From: Paenibacillus tianjinensis | GTDB lineage: Bacteria > Bacillota > Bacilli > Paenibacillales > Paenibacillaceae | DNA: 64,000 bases | Reading direction: 5' to 3' | Assembly (NCBI RefSeq): GCF_017086365.1 | Contig: NZ_CP070969.1 | Span: 3,596,001 to 3,660,000, forward strand | Part shown: positions 1 to 8,080 of the stretch, piece by piece | How positions within the stretch are numbered: position 1 is the stretch's first letter | Layout: every line of letters begins with the position of its first letter | Program-made: the position numbers and the translations under genes | Notes under the pieces: model-generated | The model's database searches: none | What the model was told of the DNA's origin: nothing | What the model saw: the letters and a program-made list of their open reading frames with translations, nothing else

Positions 1-527
1 TTCTTAGGGCTAATTTGGTACGCTACAATTTCATTATTAAAGAGATCTTTAATCGCTGAGAGGTAGAGTCTTTGCCCCTTAAAGATCAGATAGGTAATAT
101 CCGTGACCCACTTTTGGTTCGGCAGGTCTGCGTTAAACTCTCTGTTCAAGTGATTCTCAGAGATGACGTAAGCCTCTTTCTTGCCGTAGTAAGGTCTTTT
201 CCTCCGAATGACTGCCTGAATCCCCAGCTCACCCATAAGCCGCTGCACACGCTTGTGGTTCATGTGGATGGCATAGCTCCGCTTCAGCCAAATCTTCACT
301 CTGCGGTATCCGTAAATGCCTTTGAGTTTCTCATAACATTCGACTATTTTAAGTTTCATGGCTTCATCTTCGCGTTGCTTTGGTGAAACAAATGTTTGCC
401 GGTTCATCCATTTGTAAAATCCACTTCTAGATACCCCAGCTAACTTACATAATAGGATGAGGCTATATTTCTTCTGCAGCAGCTCCTTAATCACCTCGAA
501 TTTTTTGCTGCTCGGTACTGCCTCCAT
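1..527 (-). CDS. IS3-family transposase OrfB, N-terminal part (runs off the window)
   Basis: Translation in the -1 frame relative to orfA gives an open frame from the ATG at 527 to the window edge, about 175 residues. It contains an HTH_21-type segment (CKLAGVSRSGFYKWMNR, about residues 25-41), then the YGYRRV and MNHKRVQRLM motifs typical of IS150/IS3 OrfB, then WVTDITYL, which carries the first Asp of the DDE catalytic triad. The second Asp and the Glu would lie left of position 1. The frame is intact as far as it can be seen, so this copy could be active. An AAAGGAGG Shine-Dalgarno sits just upstream of the ATG. Confidence 0.85.
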   Translation of the reverse strand, partial: MEAVPSSKKFEVIKELLQKKYSLILLCKLAGVSRSGFYKWMNRQTFVSPKQREDEAMKLKIVECYEKLKGIYGYRRVKIWLKRSYAIHMNHKRVQRLMGELGIQAVIRRKRPYYGKKEAYVISENHLNREFNADLPNQKWVTDITYLIFKGQRLYLSAIKDLFNNEIVAYQISPK

Positions 528-535
528 TCCTCCTT

Positions 536-832
536 TCACATCTGTAAGAGCTTTTTTAGCATTTCATTTTCCGCTTCAAGGCGCTTAAGCTTGACCTCTG
601 GGTCTTCGGGACGTGTTCGGGGTCTGCCCATGCCTAGTCCTTTCGCTTTACCCCGTTTTTCTTCAAGTCCCTTCAATCCCTCCGCCTCAAAATGCCTCAC
701 CCATCGCCGAACTAAGGACTCGTTTATTCCCATTTCTCGTGCTACATTTTTATATCCAAGGCCCTTTTTGAGATAAAGGTCAACTGTTTTTTTCTTAAAC
801 TTCTCATCGTATGTTTTTCTCATTTCGCCCAT
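536..832 (-). CDS. IS3-family transposase OrfA (helix-turn-helix subunit)
   Basis: This 98-residue protein has an N-terminal helix-turn-helix (about residues 5-50, with GYKNVAREMGI and ESLVRRWVRHF) and a C-terminal leucine-rich heptad segment (LKRLEAENEMLKKLL) that in IS3 elements mediates multimerisation with OrfB. It supplies end-specific DNA binding. The slippery heptamer AAAAAAG lies at 551-557. A -1 shift there opens into the orfB frame with no intervening stop, so an OrfAB fusion transposase can be made. A GGAGG motif just before the orfB ATG may stimulate shifting or allow independent OrfB synthesis. Confidence 0.88.
   Translation of the reverse strand: MGEMRKTYDEKFKKKTVDLYLKKGLGYKNVAREMGINESLVRRWVRHFEAEGLKGLEEKRGKAKGLGMGRPRTRPEDPEVKLKRLEAENEMLKKLLQM
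551..557 (-). promoter_or_regulatory. programmed -1 frameshift site in IS3 orfA/orfB
   Basis: On the minus strand the run A AAA AAG follows codon CTA near the end of orfA. Slipping back one base enters the orfB frame (reading K-A-L-T-D-V-K) with no stop before the orfB domain. This is the standard IS3 mechanism for making the OrfAB transposase. The Shine-Dalgarno-like GGAGG downstream is close to the shift site. Confidence 0.7.
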
Positions 833-930
833 AAAAAAATCCCCTCCATAGTAGACAGATTAATCGGCTTGCTTTTTTCTGTCTACTATAAGGGGATCAT
901 ATCAGATCGCCCTGTCCTTCTTTACTTTAA

Positions 931-1719
931 CTAAATTTTTCTATTATATATTCTAACTGTAATTGGAGCGACAATCATAATAAGGAGTATGCCGATAAAG
1001 ATGGTCATTGATGCGCTTGAAGTGAACTCTCCATGATTAGCTAAATCTTTAAAGGCCGTGACCAAATAAGTAATAGGATTATGTTCAGCTACGCTCTGCA
1101 AAAAATGGGGCAACGTATCAATAGGCACGAAGGCGTTGGATAGGAACGACATCATCATGGTGACCATTGTCGAAATACTAGAGATCGTTGCTGCGGATTT
1201 GGATAGCAGACCAATCAATGCAAACACCCAACTGATTGCGCATGCGCCGAATATGGCCAAAAGCGAAGCGACGATCAACCACCCAAACCCGGCTTCCGGA
1301 CGCCATCCAAGAATGAAGCCCGTACCGATCGAGAAAAAAGCCGCCGCGACATATCGTAAAATATCTGATGCAACTAAACCAGCCAGTGGAGCAATCCGGA
1401 CAACGGGTAATGATTTAAACCGATCAAAAACGCCAGTATCCAAATCTTCCCTTAATTGCGTGCCCGTTGCCGCTGACGACATGACCAGTGTTTGAATTAG
1501 AATTCCCGGCACGATGATTGGCAAGTATCCTTGTACACCTCCAGCAATCGCACCTCCGAACAGATAAGAAAAGACGATCATGAAGAAAATAGGTATTACA
1601 GTTACATCGATCAATTTATCGGGATTATGTTTGATTTTCAGGATATTTCTTTTTGCCATTACAACAATATCATACAGAGCGCTCTTTAAGTTGTTTTGTT
1701 TACTTACCATGGATTCCAT
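931..1719 (-). CDS. ABC-2 type transporter permease (DrrB-like)
   Basis: This 262-residue integral membrane protein has about six hydrophobic segments. The cytoplasmic N-terminus contains KRNILKIKHNPDKL, typical of ABC-2 permeases, and the segment TGTQLREDLDTGVFDRFKSLPV matches the coupling region of the DrrB/antibiotic-resistance family. It is translated just after the ATPase gene (15-bp gap), so the two should form one exporter. The substrate cannot be read from sequence; the family exports hydrophobic drugs and antibiotics such as daunorubicin. The neighbouring MarR gene fits a drug-responsive exporter. Confidence 0.85.
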   Translation of the reverse strand: MESMVSKQNNLKSALYDIVVMAKRNILKIKHNPDKLIDVTVIPIFFMIVFSYLFGGAIAGGVQGYLPIIVPGILIQTLVMSSAATGTQLREDLDTGVFDRFKSLPVVRIAPLAGLVASDILRYVAAAFFSIGTGFILGWRPEAGFGWLIVASLLAIFGACAISWVFALIGLLSKSAATISSISTMVTMMMSFLSNAFVPIDTLPHFLQSVAEHNPITYLVTAFKDLANHGEFTSSASMTIFIGILLIMIVAPITVRIYNRKI

Positions 1720-1734
1720 GGTTATCCCCCCTAA

Positions 1735-2664
1735 TTATTTAGTTAGTTCCAAAAACACCTCATCAAGCGTCGGTTTTCTAACTGAAAACTCTTTGATTTC
1801 TATATCTTGCTGAGTTAAATCTAATAGTAACCTCGTCATCACTTTCGTGTCTGCCAGCTTAACGGTCAATTTGGTTCCTTCGGGTGAAATCATGGCCTCC
1901 TGAGCGATTTCAGCCTTGATTAGTCCTTTGGCTCTTTCGGCATCCCTCATATGCTCCAGAATAATTTCAAAATGGGTATCGCTTAACAAAGACTTCAATT
2001 CATTCGGCGTTCCCTGAGAAATGATTCTTCCATGATTAATTATCGCTAGTCGATCTGCTAGTTGATCCGCTTCCTCCAAATACTGAGTTGTCAGCAAGAT
2101 TGTTGCCCCATCGCTTGCCAAGTTGCGGATCACCTCCCACATCTCTCCTCGTGTGCGTGGGTCTAAGCCCGTTGTCGGTTCATCAAGAAAAATGAGTGGG
2201 GGCTTCACGATTAAACTCACCGATAAATCCAACCGTCTACGCATCCCGCCCGAAAATTCACGAATCGGTCGATCCTTTGCCTCGGTTAATGAAAACTGGT
2301 TGAGAAGTTCAAGAGCCCTCGCTTTGGATTGACTCGCTGATAAACCATTCAATTGCCCAAAGAGCTTCAAGTTTTCCATCGCGGTCAATTCCTCATCAAC
2401 AGTTGCATATTGGCCCGTCAAGCCAATCAAGCTTCGAACCTTTCGAGCATCTTTGGTGACGTCTTTGCCAAAAATCATTCCTTTGCCTTTTGACACTTTA
2501 GTAATCGTTGCAAGCATTCGTAAGAAAGTTGTTTTTCCTGCACCATTCGGACCCAGAATACCGAAGATCTCTCCTTTCTTAATATCCAAAGAAATACCAT
2601 CGACTGCTCGCTTGTTAGGAAATTCTTTAACGATCTCTTTAGTTGAAACGGCCAGATCTGTCAT
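1735..2664 (-). CDS. ABC transporter ATP-binding protein (DrrA-like)
   Basis: A 309-residue ATPase with Walker A GPNGAGKT, signature REFSGGMRRRLDLS and Walker B IFLDEPTTGLDP, followed by a C-terminal extension (residues ~230-309) seen in DrrA-type exporter ATPases. I place the start at the ATG at 2664 because AAGGGG lies 8-10 bases upstream; an ATG seven codons earlier has no comparable site. It energises the permease encoded next. The promoter and MarR-type operators are in the divergent region to the right. Confidence 0.88.
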   Translation of the reverse strand: MTDLAVSTKEIVKEFPNKRAVDGISLDIKKGEIFGILGPNGAGKTTFLRMLATITKVSKGKGMIFGKDVTKDARKVRSLIGLTGQYATVDEELTAMENLKLFGQLNGLSASQSKARALELLNQFSLTEAKDRPIREFSGGMRRRLDLSVSLIVKPPLIFLDEPTTGLDPRTRGEMWEVIRNLASDGATILLTTQYLEEADQLADRLAIINHGRIISQGTPNELKSLLSDTHFEIILEHMRDAERAKGLIKAEIAQEAMISPEGTKLTVKLADTKVMTRLLLDLTQQDIEIKEFSVRKPTLDEVFLELTK

Positions 2665-2685
2665 TTTGTTTTCCCCTTTGCACAT

Positions 2686-2771
2686 TTAGTAAGGTTACCT
2701 GATTAATAATATAAGGTACCCTGATTAAATTGTCAACAGCATGATTTGAATTACTTCGGTGACCTGATAAA
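2686..2771. promoter_or_regulatory. three MarR-type operators, AGGTnACCT core
   Basis: Three related 21-bp palindromes, consensus TTAnTnAGGTnACCTGATTAA, occur at 2686-2706, 2708-2728 and 2751-2771. Core matches are AGGTTACCT, AGGTACCCT and CGGTGACCT. Centres are 22 and 43 bp apart, close to two and four helical turns. They overlap the promoters on both strands, which suits a MarR dimer that represses both its own gene and the exporter. Confidence 0.7.
2708..2736 (-). promoter_or_regulatory. sigma-A promoter of the DrrAB-like exporter operon
   Basis: On the minus strand, TTGACA (2731-2736), a 17-bp spacer and TATATT (2708-2713) give a near-consensus promoter. Candidate MarR operator 2 (centre 2718) lies in the spacer and operator 1 (centre 2696) just downstream of the -10, so a bound repressor would block it. 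Confidence 0.75.
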
Positions 2772-2773
2772 AT
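2746..2773 (+). promoter_or_regulatory. promoter of the marR-type gene
   Basis: TTGAAT (2746-2751), a 16-bp spacer and TAAAAT (2768-2773) on the plus strand. The third palindrome (2751-2771) covers the spacer and most of the -10, which suggests autorepression. Confidence 0.55.
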
Positions 2774-2808
2774 AGAAGGGTACAGAGAACAAATAAGGGG
2801 AAATGATT

Positions 2809-3270
2809 GTGGACGAAAAACAATTAAACGTCGATATAACCACGAATTTTATGAAATATAATGATTTACTTACGGCGTTCTTAAAAGAAAATATACTTAA
2901 AGGCGGCAGCATGTTTACCTCTTTAAATCGAGGGCAAGGGAAAATATTGAGTATCCTTCAGCAGACACCAAGTATTTCCCAAAAGGAATTAGTCAATCAA
3001 TTGGATATGCGCCCGCAATCTGCTTCTGAAATGATTAAAAAGCTAGAGAAAAAGGGATTTATCGAGCGTTATAAATCTGAAGAGGATCAACGCGTGATGA
3101 TGATTACGCTAACTAAAGCCGGCAAAGTAGTTTTAAATCAAACCGGAGATTTTCAGCCTGTATTTTTAAATGTTCTAACGATGGATGAAAAACAACAATT
3201 TAATCGAATTCTCGAAAAACTTGTATCCGAAATTGAACCCGAAGTCGCGAAATTTCGAAGCAAGCAATAG
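2809..3270 (+). CDS. MarR-family transcriptional regulator
   Basis: A ~153-residue winged-helix regulator. The wHTH spans about residues 45-115 (SISQKELVNQLDMRPQSASEMIKKLEKKGFIERY, then the wing SEEDQRVMMITLTKAGK). An ATG at 2803 is in frame, but GGGG at 2797-2800 lies only 2 bases from it and 8 bases from the GTG at 2809, so the GTG is the likelier start. It is divergent from the DrrAB-like exporter, with three palindromes between them, so it most probably represses that operon and itself until a ligand binds. The ligand is unknown. Confidence 0.88.
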   Translation: MDEKQLNVDITTNFMKYNDLLTAFLKENILKGGSMFTSLNRGQGKILSILQQTPSISQKELVNQLDMRPQSASEMIKKLEKKGFIERYKSEEDQRVMMITLTKAGKVVLNQTGDFQPVFLNVLTMDEKQQFNRILEKLVSEIEPEVAKFRSKQ

Positions 3271-3346
3271 GGGCGTCATCTATAGATGCCGAAGGTGGTT
3301 ACTAGCTGCACGCCTGAATTTCCGGAGAAGGTAGGTTGCGAAAATC

Positions 3347-3392
3347 AAAGGGGAGCCGTCCCTAAGTCGATGATTTGGGGACGGCTCCCTTT
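3347..3392 (+). terminator. hairpin after the marR-type gene
   Basis: A long stem pairs GGGAGCCGTCCC (near 3351-3362) with GGGACGGCTCCC (near 3378-3389). The U-tract is short (TTT then ACTG), so termination may be imperfect. The rest of the 3271-3563 gap holds no gene I can support. Confidence 0.5.
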
Positions 3393-3563
3393 ACTGTTTA
3401 CCTCACTTTTCGCTTGCTATTAATTTTTTTTGGGACAATCCAACGTATTGCAGCGAGTGAATTTCGCCCTACTAATGATACGGTTCACCGCAATCAATCT
3501 CCACTGCGAAAAAGTCCGTTTCACCAGTAACTCCAACATCTGATATCTCTCTCTAGTCTCCCA

Positions 3564-3603
3564 CAAAAAAAGAACCCGATCAGCCACCGGCTTCTCGGGT
3601 CCC
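3564..3603 (-). terminator. Rho-independent terminator of the GH42 gene
   Basis: On the minus strand the stem GACCCGA...TCGGGTTC, with an inner GCCGG/CCGGC-like helix, is followed by seven T residues. It lies just past the stop codon of the beta-galactosidase gene. Confidence 0.85.
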
Positions 3604-3610
3604 TCATATC

Positions 3611-5683
3611 TTACTTCGCTTTGCGTTTCAGCATGGCCAGGCCATTGACCGGCAGTTCCAGCTCAGCGGGTGCCTCTGCGCCGGATTCCAGATCGGTATA
3701 ACCGCGTCCGTCCAGCTGGACTGTCTGTACATCACCGCTGAAATTCTGCACGAAAATATACTCATGCTCGCCGTCTGTGCGCAGCTGTGCAGTTACTCCC
3801 ACAGGCAGATCAGACTCCAGGGTACGGGTAATACCCGCTTTTGCTGTAATCGCTGCATATAGCTCCACGTAGAACGACAGATCCTTTACGCGCGTAGCCA
3901 GATGATACGCCTCACCTGCGCCAAGCTTGTTCACCGTGAGCGCCGGACGACCGGCATAGAAGTCGCTGCGGTAATGGCCTAGCGCCTCTGCACCTTCCAG
4001 ATGAATCAGCTCCGCAATTTCATGTGCATCGTAGTCACCGGACAGATTCAGAACATTCCCGCTTTCCAGCACCAGACCATTGAGATCGCGGCTATGCAGC
4101 CCTTCGGTCTCTTCAGCCCAGATCCCCAGTGTCTTGCGCAGCGGGCCTGGGAAGCCTCCGAGATGACAAAGATCGGTCTCACCGACAACTCCTGACCAGT
4201 AGGTAGCCAGGAATGTACCGCCCTGCTCTACATATTGTTCAATCCGCTGCCCGTTCTCTTCACTGATCAGATAGAGCATCGGTGCGATTACCAGCTTATA
4301 GCGGGATAGATCATCCCCCGAGCCGATCAAATCGACCGCAATACCCTGCTCCCACAGCGCACGATAATGCTGCAGTACAGTCTCTTCATATTTCAGGCCC
4401 GAATTGCGGATACCCTGGGCATCCTTGACCGCCCAGCGGTTATCCCAGTCATACAGGATGGCCGTCTCGGCAGGTGTCGAAGTACCGACTACTTCAGTTA
4501 AACCGGCCAGAATCTGACCCACTTCGGCCACATCCTTGAACACCCGGGTCTCGCCATGACCGCTGTGATCGAGTACGGCACCGTGGAACTTCTCACTGGA
4601 GCCGCGGCTTTTGCGCCACTGGAAGTACTGCACGGAATCTGAACCATGCGCAACCGCCTGCAGGGATGACAGCTTGTGCATACCCGGCCGCTTCAGCTTG
4701 CTCACCGACTGCCAGTTCGTCAGTGATGGCGTGCTCTCCATGAGCAGGAACGGCTTATGTTTGAAGCTGCGGAACAGATCATGATGCATCGCTGTCCAGG
4801 CGGCCAGGCGGGCATCGTCGCCGTCCTCGGTGTAGCCCCAGTCCGGATAGGCATCCCAGGAGACCACATCCAGAATTTTGGCCAGTTCACGGTAATCAAT
4901 TCCGTCGATCATGTGCATATTGGTTGTAACCGGCAGATCCGGGTTGTAGTCCCGTACGGAGTCAATTTCATGCCGGCAGAAATCAATCGTCCGCTCGCTG
5001 ACAAACCGGCGCCAGTCAAGGTTCAGGCCGTGTACCTGAGTCTCACCGTGCGGAGCCGGGGAATCAATCTGCTCCCATGAAGTGTACGTATGGCTCCAGA
5101 AGGTTGCCCACCAGGCATGGTTAAGCTCATCGAGGCTGCCTTTATATTTGACCTTCAGCCATTCCCTGAACGCATTCTGGCAGAGATCACAGTGGCATTC
5201 GCCGCCGAACTCATTGGAAATATGCCAGCCGATGACCGCCGGATGATTCGCATAACGCTCGGCCAGCTTGGCGTTGATCAACGCTGTCTTTTCCCGGTAG
5301 ACCGGTGAAGTGTAGCAGTGGTTATGACGGAAGCCATGCAGATTGCGGACACGGTTCCGTTCGACACGCAGTACCTCAGGATATTTCTCCGACATCCAGG
5401 CCGGACGTGCACCGCTTGGAGTCGCCAGGAAGGCATAGATGCCGTTCTCTGCAAAGGAATTCAGTACATTATCCAGCCACTCGAACGTGAACACGCCTTC
5501 TTCGGGCTCCAGTGACACCCAGGAGAAAATACCAACAGACATCACATTACAGCCTGCCAGCTTCATTAGCCGGATGTCCTCGCGGAGAACTTCCGGGTAT
5601 CTTAGCCATTGCTCAGGATTATAGTCGGCTCCGTGCAGCATCACGGGAACCTTGCTGCTGAATGCAGGGGATTTGAGACTCAT
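3611..5683 (-). CDS. glycoside hydrolase family 42 beta-galactosidase
   Basis: A 690-residue cytoplasmic enzyme with no signal peptide, predicted to hydrolyse terminal beta-galactosides. The catalytic TIM barrel (about residues 15-390) carries the acid/base Glu158 in HISNEFGG and the nucleophile Glu316 in LLMESTPS. Cys123, Cys163, Cys165 and Cys168 match the zinc-binding cysteines of GH42 enzymes. The trimerisation and C-terminal beta domains follow (ending GLAMLKRKAK). The length is normal for the family. The nearest good Shine-Dalgarno (GAGAGG) is about 14 bases from the ATG, an unusually long spacing. The divergent AraC-type gene is the likely activator; no sugar transporter is adjacent, so the natural substrate (lactose, galactan fragments) is open. 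Confidence 0.93.
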   Translation of the reverse strand: MSLKSPAFSSKVPVMLHGADYNPEQWLRYPEVLREDIRLMKLAGCNVMSVGIFSWVSLEPEEGVFTFEWLDNVLNSFAENGIYAFLATPSGARPAWMSEKYPEVLRVERNRVRNLHGFRHNHCYTSPVYREKTALINAKLAERYANHPAVIGWHISNEFGGECHCDLCQNAFREWLKVKYKGSLDELNHAWWATFWSHTYTSWEQIDSPAPHGETQVHGLNLDWRRFVSERTIDFCRHEIDSVRDYNPDLPVTTNMHMIDGIDYRELAKILDVVSWDAYPDWGYTEDGDDARLAAWTAMHHDLFRSFKHKPFLLMESTPSLTNWQSVSKLKRPGMHKLSSLQAVAHGSDSVQYFQWRKSRGSSEKFHGAVLDHSGHGETRVFKDVAEVGQILAGLTEVVGTSTPAETAILYDWDNRWAVKDAQGIRNSGLKYEETVLQHYRALWEQGIAVDLIGSGDDLSRYKLVIAPMLYLISEENGQRIEQYVEQGGTFLATYWSGVVGETDLCHLGGFPGPLRKTLGIWAEETEGLHSRDLNGLVLESGNVLNLSGDYDAHEIAELIHLEGAEALGHYRSDFYAGRPALTVNKLGAGEAYHLATRVKDLSFYVELYAAITAKAGITRTLESDLPVGVTAQLRTDGEHEYIFVQNFSGDVQTVQLDGRGYTDLESGAEAPAELELPVNGLAMLKRKAK

Positions 5684-5870
5684 AATTGGTTATTCATCCT
5701 CTCATTATCTTCCATGTTAGGATGGGAATTTTCTCTGATAGATATCATTCAGAGGTCCTGTCCATTTCACGGATATTCATTTATACTATTTATAATATAG
5801 GATAAAGGTTTCCTAGCTGTAGGAATAATCTCGCGATTACATAGTACAAAATGAATATGAGGTGAATATT

Positions 5871-6749
5871 ATGCTGCCCTTCTCCCTGGTGGAGCTGCCC
5901 CGCAATTCTGATGAATTCCCGCTCTATCCCTACTCGGTCGGCCGCCACATCCAGTACCATCACGTCCGTCCTTCCGGGTTCCCTGTGCATCAGATTTTCC
6001 TGATCCGCAGCGGCAGCGGGCTGTTCCGCGACCTTACTGACGGCACCGAGACACTGCTGACCCCCGGCATGGTCTTTGCCTATCCGCCAGACCGGGGGCA
6101 TGAATATTATCCTCTGTCCCACGAGCCTTGGATTGTCGGGTTTATCGGCTTACTGGGCAGCCAGTCGGGATCTGTGCTTGAGGGGCTGCGCCTGCTGCCC
6201 TCCGAGCCCTTTCTTACCGGACGTTTCGAAGAATGCTGGGAGGCCATCGCGGAAATCTGGCATACCGTGGACAAGCATAATGCCGCACGTCTGGATGAGC
6301 AGACCATGCAGGAGCTGTCTGTCACGCTGTACAGGCTAGTGCTGATGCTGCGGCGCAGTGAGCCGGGCGACAATCATGCTAACCGTCCGGAGGCCGAAAC
6401 GGTCCGTAACGAGGCACTGCAAAAGGCCGTCCGCCTGATCAACGAGCATTTTACCGAACCGCTGCTGATTGCCAATCTTGCTGCCGCCGTAGGGTATTCC
6501 GTGCAGCATTTCCAGCGCCTGTTCCTGCAGGAATACGGTGTCACTCCGCATAAATATCTGCAGAACCTGCGGCTGCAGCGCGCGCTGCAGATGATTACCG
6601 AAAGCCCGCAGCGGCCGGTACAGGATCTCGCACTGAACGTCGGCATGGAGACCAATTATTTTATCCGTGTTTTCCGTAAGACTTACGGTTGTACACCGGG
6701 TGTCATGCGCAGCAGGCTTAGTGGTGAGCGGGATATTCCTTTAACGTAG
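5871..6749 (+). CDS. AraC-family transcriptional regulator
   Basis: A 292-residue regulator. An N-terminal cupin-like sensing domain (residues ~10-160, with LIRSGSGLFRDLTDG and TPGMVFAYPPDRGHEY) is followed by a C-terminal double HTH (residues ~190-285: LIANLAAAVGYSVQHFQRLFLQEYG and VQDLALNVGMETNYFIRVFRKTYG). A GTG at 5862 is possible, but GAGGTG at 5859-5864 is correctly spaced for the ATG at 5871. It is divergent from the GH42 gene with about 190 bp between them, so it probably activates that gene in response to a sugar. Target and ligand are inferred from position only. Confidence 0.9.
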   Translation: MLPFSLVELPRNSDEFPLYPYSVGRHIQYHHVRPSGFPVHQIFLIRSGSGLFRDLTDGTETLLTPGMVFAYPPDRGHEYYPLSHEPWIVGFIGLLGSQSGSVLEGLRLLPSEPFLTGRFEECWEAIAEIWHTVDKHNAARLDEQTMQELSVTLYRLVLMLRRSEPGDNHANRPEAETVRNEALQKAVRLINEHFTEPLLIANLAAAVGYSVQHFQRLFLQEYGVTPHKYLQNLRLQRALQMITESPQRPVQDLALNVGMETNYFIRVFRKTYGCTPGVMRSRLSGERDIPLT

Positions 6750-6753
6750 TTTA

Positions 6754-7107
6754 TCAGGAAATTAATGTATCGCCACTGGCTTTATCAGGGTGTTTAGACG
6801 CATTCAGCAGCACCACACCGCCGATAATTGCGGCAATCCCGATAAAGGATACGACCGTAAAAGGATCGCCCCAGATGAGCACCCCGATCAGTGCAGTGAC
6901 TGCGGTGCCAACGCCTGACCATACCGCATATGCGAAGCTTAACGGAATGACTTTTAGACTCATCGATAAGAAATAAAAAGATAAACCCATCCCCATAATC
7001 ACGCCTATGCCAGGCAGCAGATTGGTAAAGCCATCCGATAATTTAAGCATCGTTGTACCGAATATTTCGCAGCAAATGGCCAGCGCCAGGTAGATATAAC
7101 TTTTCAT
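6754..7107 (-). CDS. small multidrug resistance (SMR) efflux protein, second of a pair
   Basis: A 117-residue protein with four transmembrane helices and the conserved SMR glutamate in helix 1 (LAICCEIFGTTMLKLSDGF). The GxG-type motif PLSFAYAVWSGVGTAVTALIGVLIWG is present. It lies 24 bp after the first SMR gene, and both follow a TetR gene, the arrangement of paired SMR systems such as YvdR/YvdS of B. subtilis. Paired SMRs work as heterodimeric proton-driven antiporters of small cations. The substrate is not predictable; no guanidine riboswitch is present. Confidence 0.88.
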   Translation of the reverse strand: MKSYIYLALAICCEIFGTTMLKLSDGFTNLLPGIGVIMGMGLSFYFLSMSLKVIPLSFAYAVWSGVGTAVTALIGVLIWGDPFTVVSFIGIAAIIGGVVLLNASKHPDKASGDTLIS

Positions 7108-7131
7108 ACGGTACTTCCCCCTCCCCTGCCG

Positions 7132-7461
7132 TTAATGAGTGCCGCCGGAAGCAAGCTTCAAAGTAATCACACCGCCGATAATCAGCAGCAATCCGAGTAT
7201 TTTTTTGATATTCATCCGCTCTTTGTAGACGAATACCCCCACCATTGCCGTTAACGCCGTACCGACCCCGGACCAGATGGCATAGGCGGTGCCGAGAGAA
7301 ATCGACTGGAGTGCCAGGGATAAGAAATAGAAGGCTGACCCCAGACCCGCCAGTACACCCAGGGAGGGAAACAGCCTTTTGAATCCGTTGGATAATTTGA
7401 GCAGCGAACTGCCGCAGACCTCAGAGACAATGGCAATAGCCAACCATACAAAAGGGTTCAC
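7132..7461 (-). CDS. small multidrug resistance (SMR) efflux protein, first of a pair
   Basis: A 109-residue four-helix protein with the essential helix-1 glutamate (IAIVSEVCGSSLLKLSNGF) and the SMR signature LGTAYAIWSGVGTALTAMVGV. It starts 13 bp after the TetR stop codon with AGGAGGAAAAGG upstream, so it is co-transcribed with the regulator. Its partner is the next gene in the operon. Confidence 0.88.
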   Translation of the reverse strand: MNPFVWLAIAIVSEVCGSSLLKLSNGFKRLFPSLGVLAGLGSAFYFLSLALQSISLGTAYAIWSGVGTALTAMVGVFVYKERMNIKKILGLLLIIGGVITLKLASGGTH

Positions 7462-7474
7462 AATCCTTTTCCTC

Positions 7475-8008
7475 CTAATTCGTCATTTTCAGCAGCTCCT
7501 GAATGACTTTTTCGCGCAGCTCTGCGTCCAGATTCCCCAAGGAGAACATTTCGGAGAACCAGAGGCCGTCAGCAGCCAATCTTACAATGGTGGACCGCAC
7601 AGGGTCGATCCCGTCATTCTCGATATCTTTTTGCCACAGCGCATACTGTTCCTGCAGTTTTCCGAGCAGCTCCGGCTTGCTGAAAAGTGACGCGGTAAGC
7701 GCGGTGCTGATCCCGCTCTCCTCCTGAATATCAAAAGCTACCGATTCCGTGTACGCCCTGCTCCACTTTCCCTTATCTTCAAAAGCATTTGCGGCTCGAT
7801 CCTGAACATCGGCGACAAAACAATCCGTCAGTTCTTCGACTAACCCTTGAATTAAAGCATTTTTATTCGGAAAATGATGAAGCAGTCCGCCTTTGCTCAC
7901 GCCCGCTTCCTTAGCCACCGCTTCGAGGGTAAGCTTCTCTACCCCCTGGCTCCTAATGACGGATGAAGCGGCTGTCAAAATAACAGACCGTTTCGAATTG
8001 CTGTTCAT
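7475..8008 (-). CDS. TetR-family repressor of the SMR pair
   Basis: A 178-residue regulator whose N-terminal TetR HTH is clear (ILTAASSVIRSQGVEKLTLEAVAKEAGVSKGGLLHHFPNK, residues ~8-50). The C-terminal half is the all-helical ligand and dimer domain. In-frame GTG and ATG codons lie up to three codons earlier, but AGAGG is spaced 8 bases from the ATG at 8008. It is the first gene of an operon with two SMR genes, and a perfect 14-bp palindrome sits in its promoter spacer, so it should repress its own operon and be induced by an SMR substrate. Confidence 0.87.
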   Translation of the reverse strand: MNSNSKRSVILTAASSVIRSQGVEKLTLEAVAKEAGVSKGGLLHHFPNKNALIQGLVEELTDCFVADVQDRAANAFEDKGKWSRAYTESVAFDIQEESGISTALTASLFSKPELLGKLQEQYALWQKDIENDGIDPVRSTIVRLAADGLWFSEMFSLGNLDAELREKVIQELLKMTN

Positions 8009-8027
8009 CTGCATCACCTCTGTATTT

Positions 8028-8057
8028 AGTATACCGTCCGGACGGTTTTGAAGTCAA
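8028..8057 (-). promoter_or_regulatory. TetR-SMR operon promoter with an internal palindromic operator
   Basis: TTGACT (8052-8057), an 18-bp spacer and TATACT (8028-8033) on the minus strand. The spacer contains the perfect palindrome ACCGTCCGGACGGT (8033-8046), the expected target of the TetR-type repressor. Confidence 0.8.
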
Positions 8058-8080
8058 AATAAATCACTGCTGAGTACATG

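Larger units (their letters stand above)
1..899 (-). mobile_element. IS3-family insertion sequence (IS150-like), 5' part only
   Basis: The two-ORF layout (orfA then orfB one frame back), an A-rich slippery run at the end of orfA and a TG-starting terminus near 899 mark an IS3-family element. The other end lies left of position 1. The first ~60 bp inside the right-hand end form an inverted repeat: TAGTAGACAG near 849-858 against CTGTCTACTA near 879-888. Such hairpins are known in IS leaders, where they can block read-in transcription. The element lies about 30 bp past the stop codon of the ABC permease gene and does not interrupt a recognisable gene. Confidence 0.85.

Noticed and set aside
7108..7131. 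Guanidine (ykkC) riboswitch for the SMR pair
   Set aside because: No room for it between genes, and the operon promoter has a TetR operator instead.
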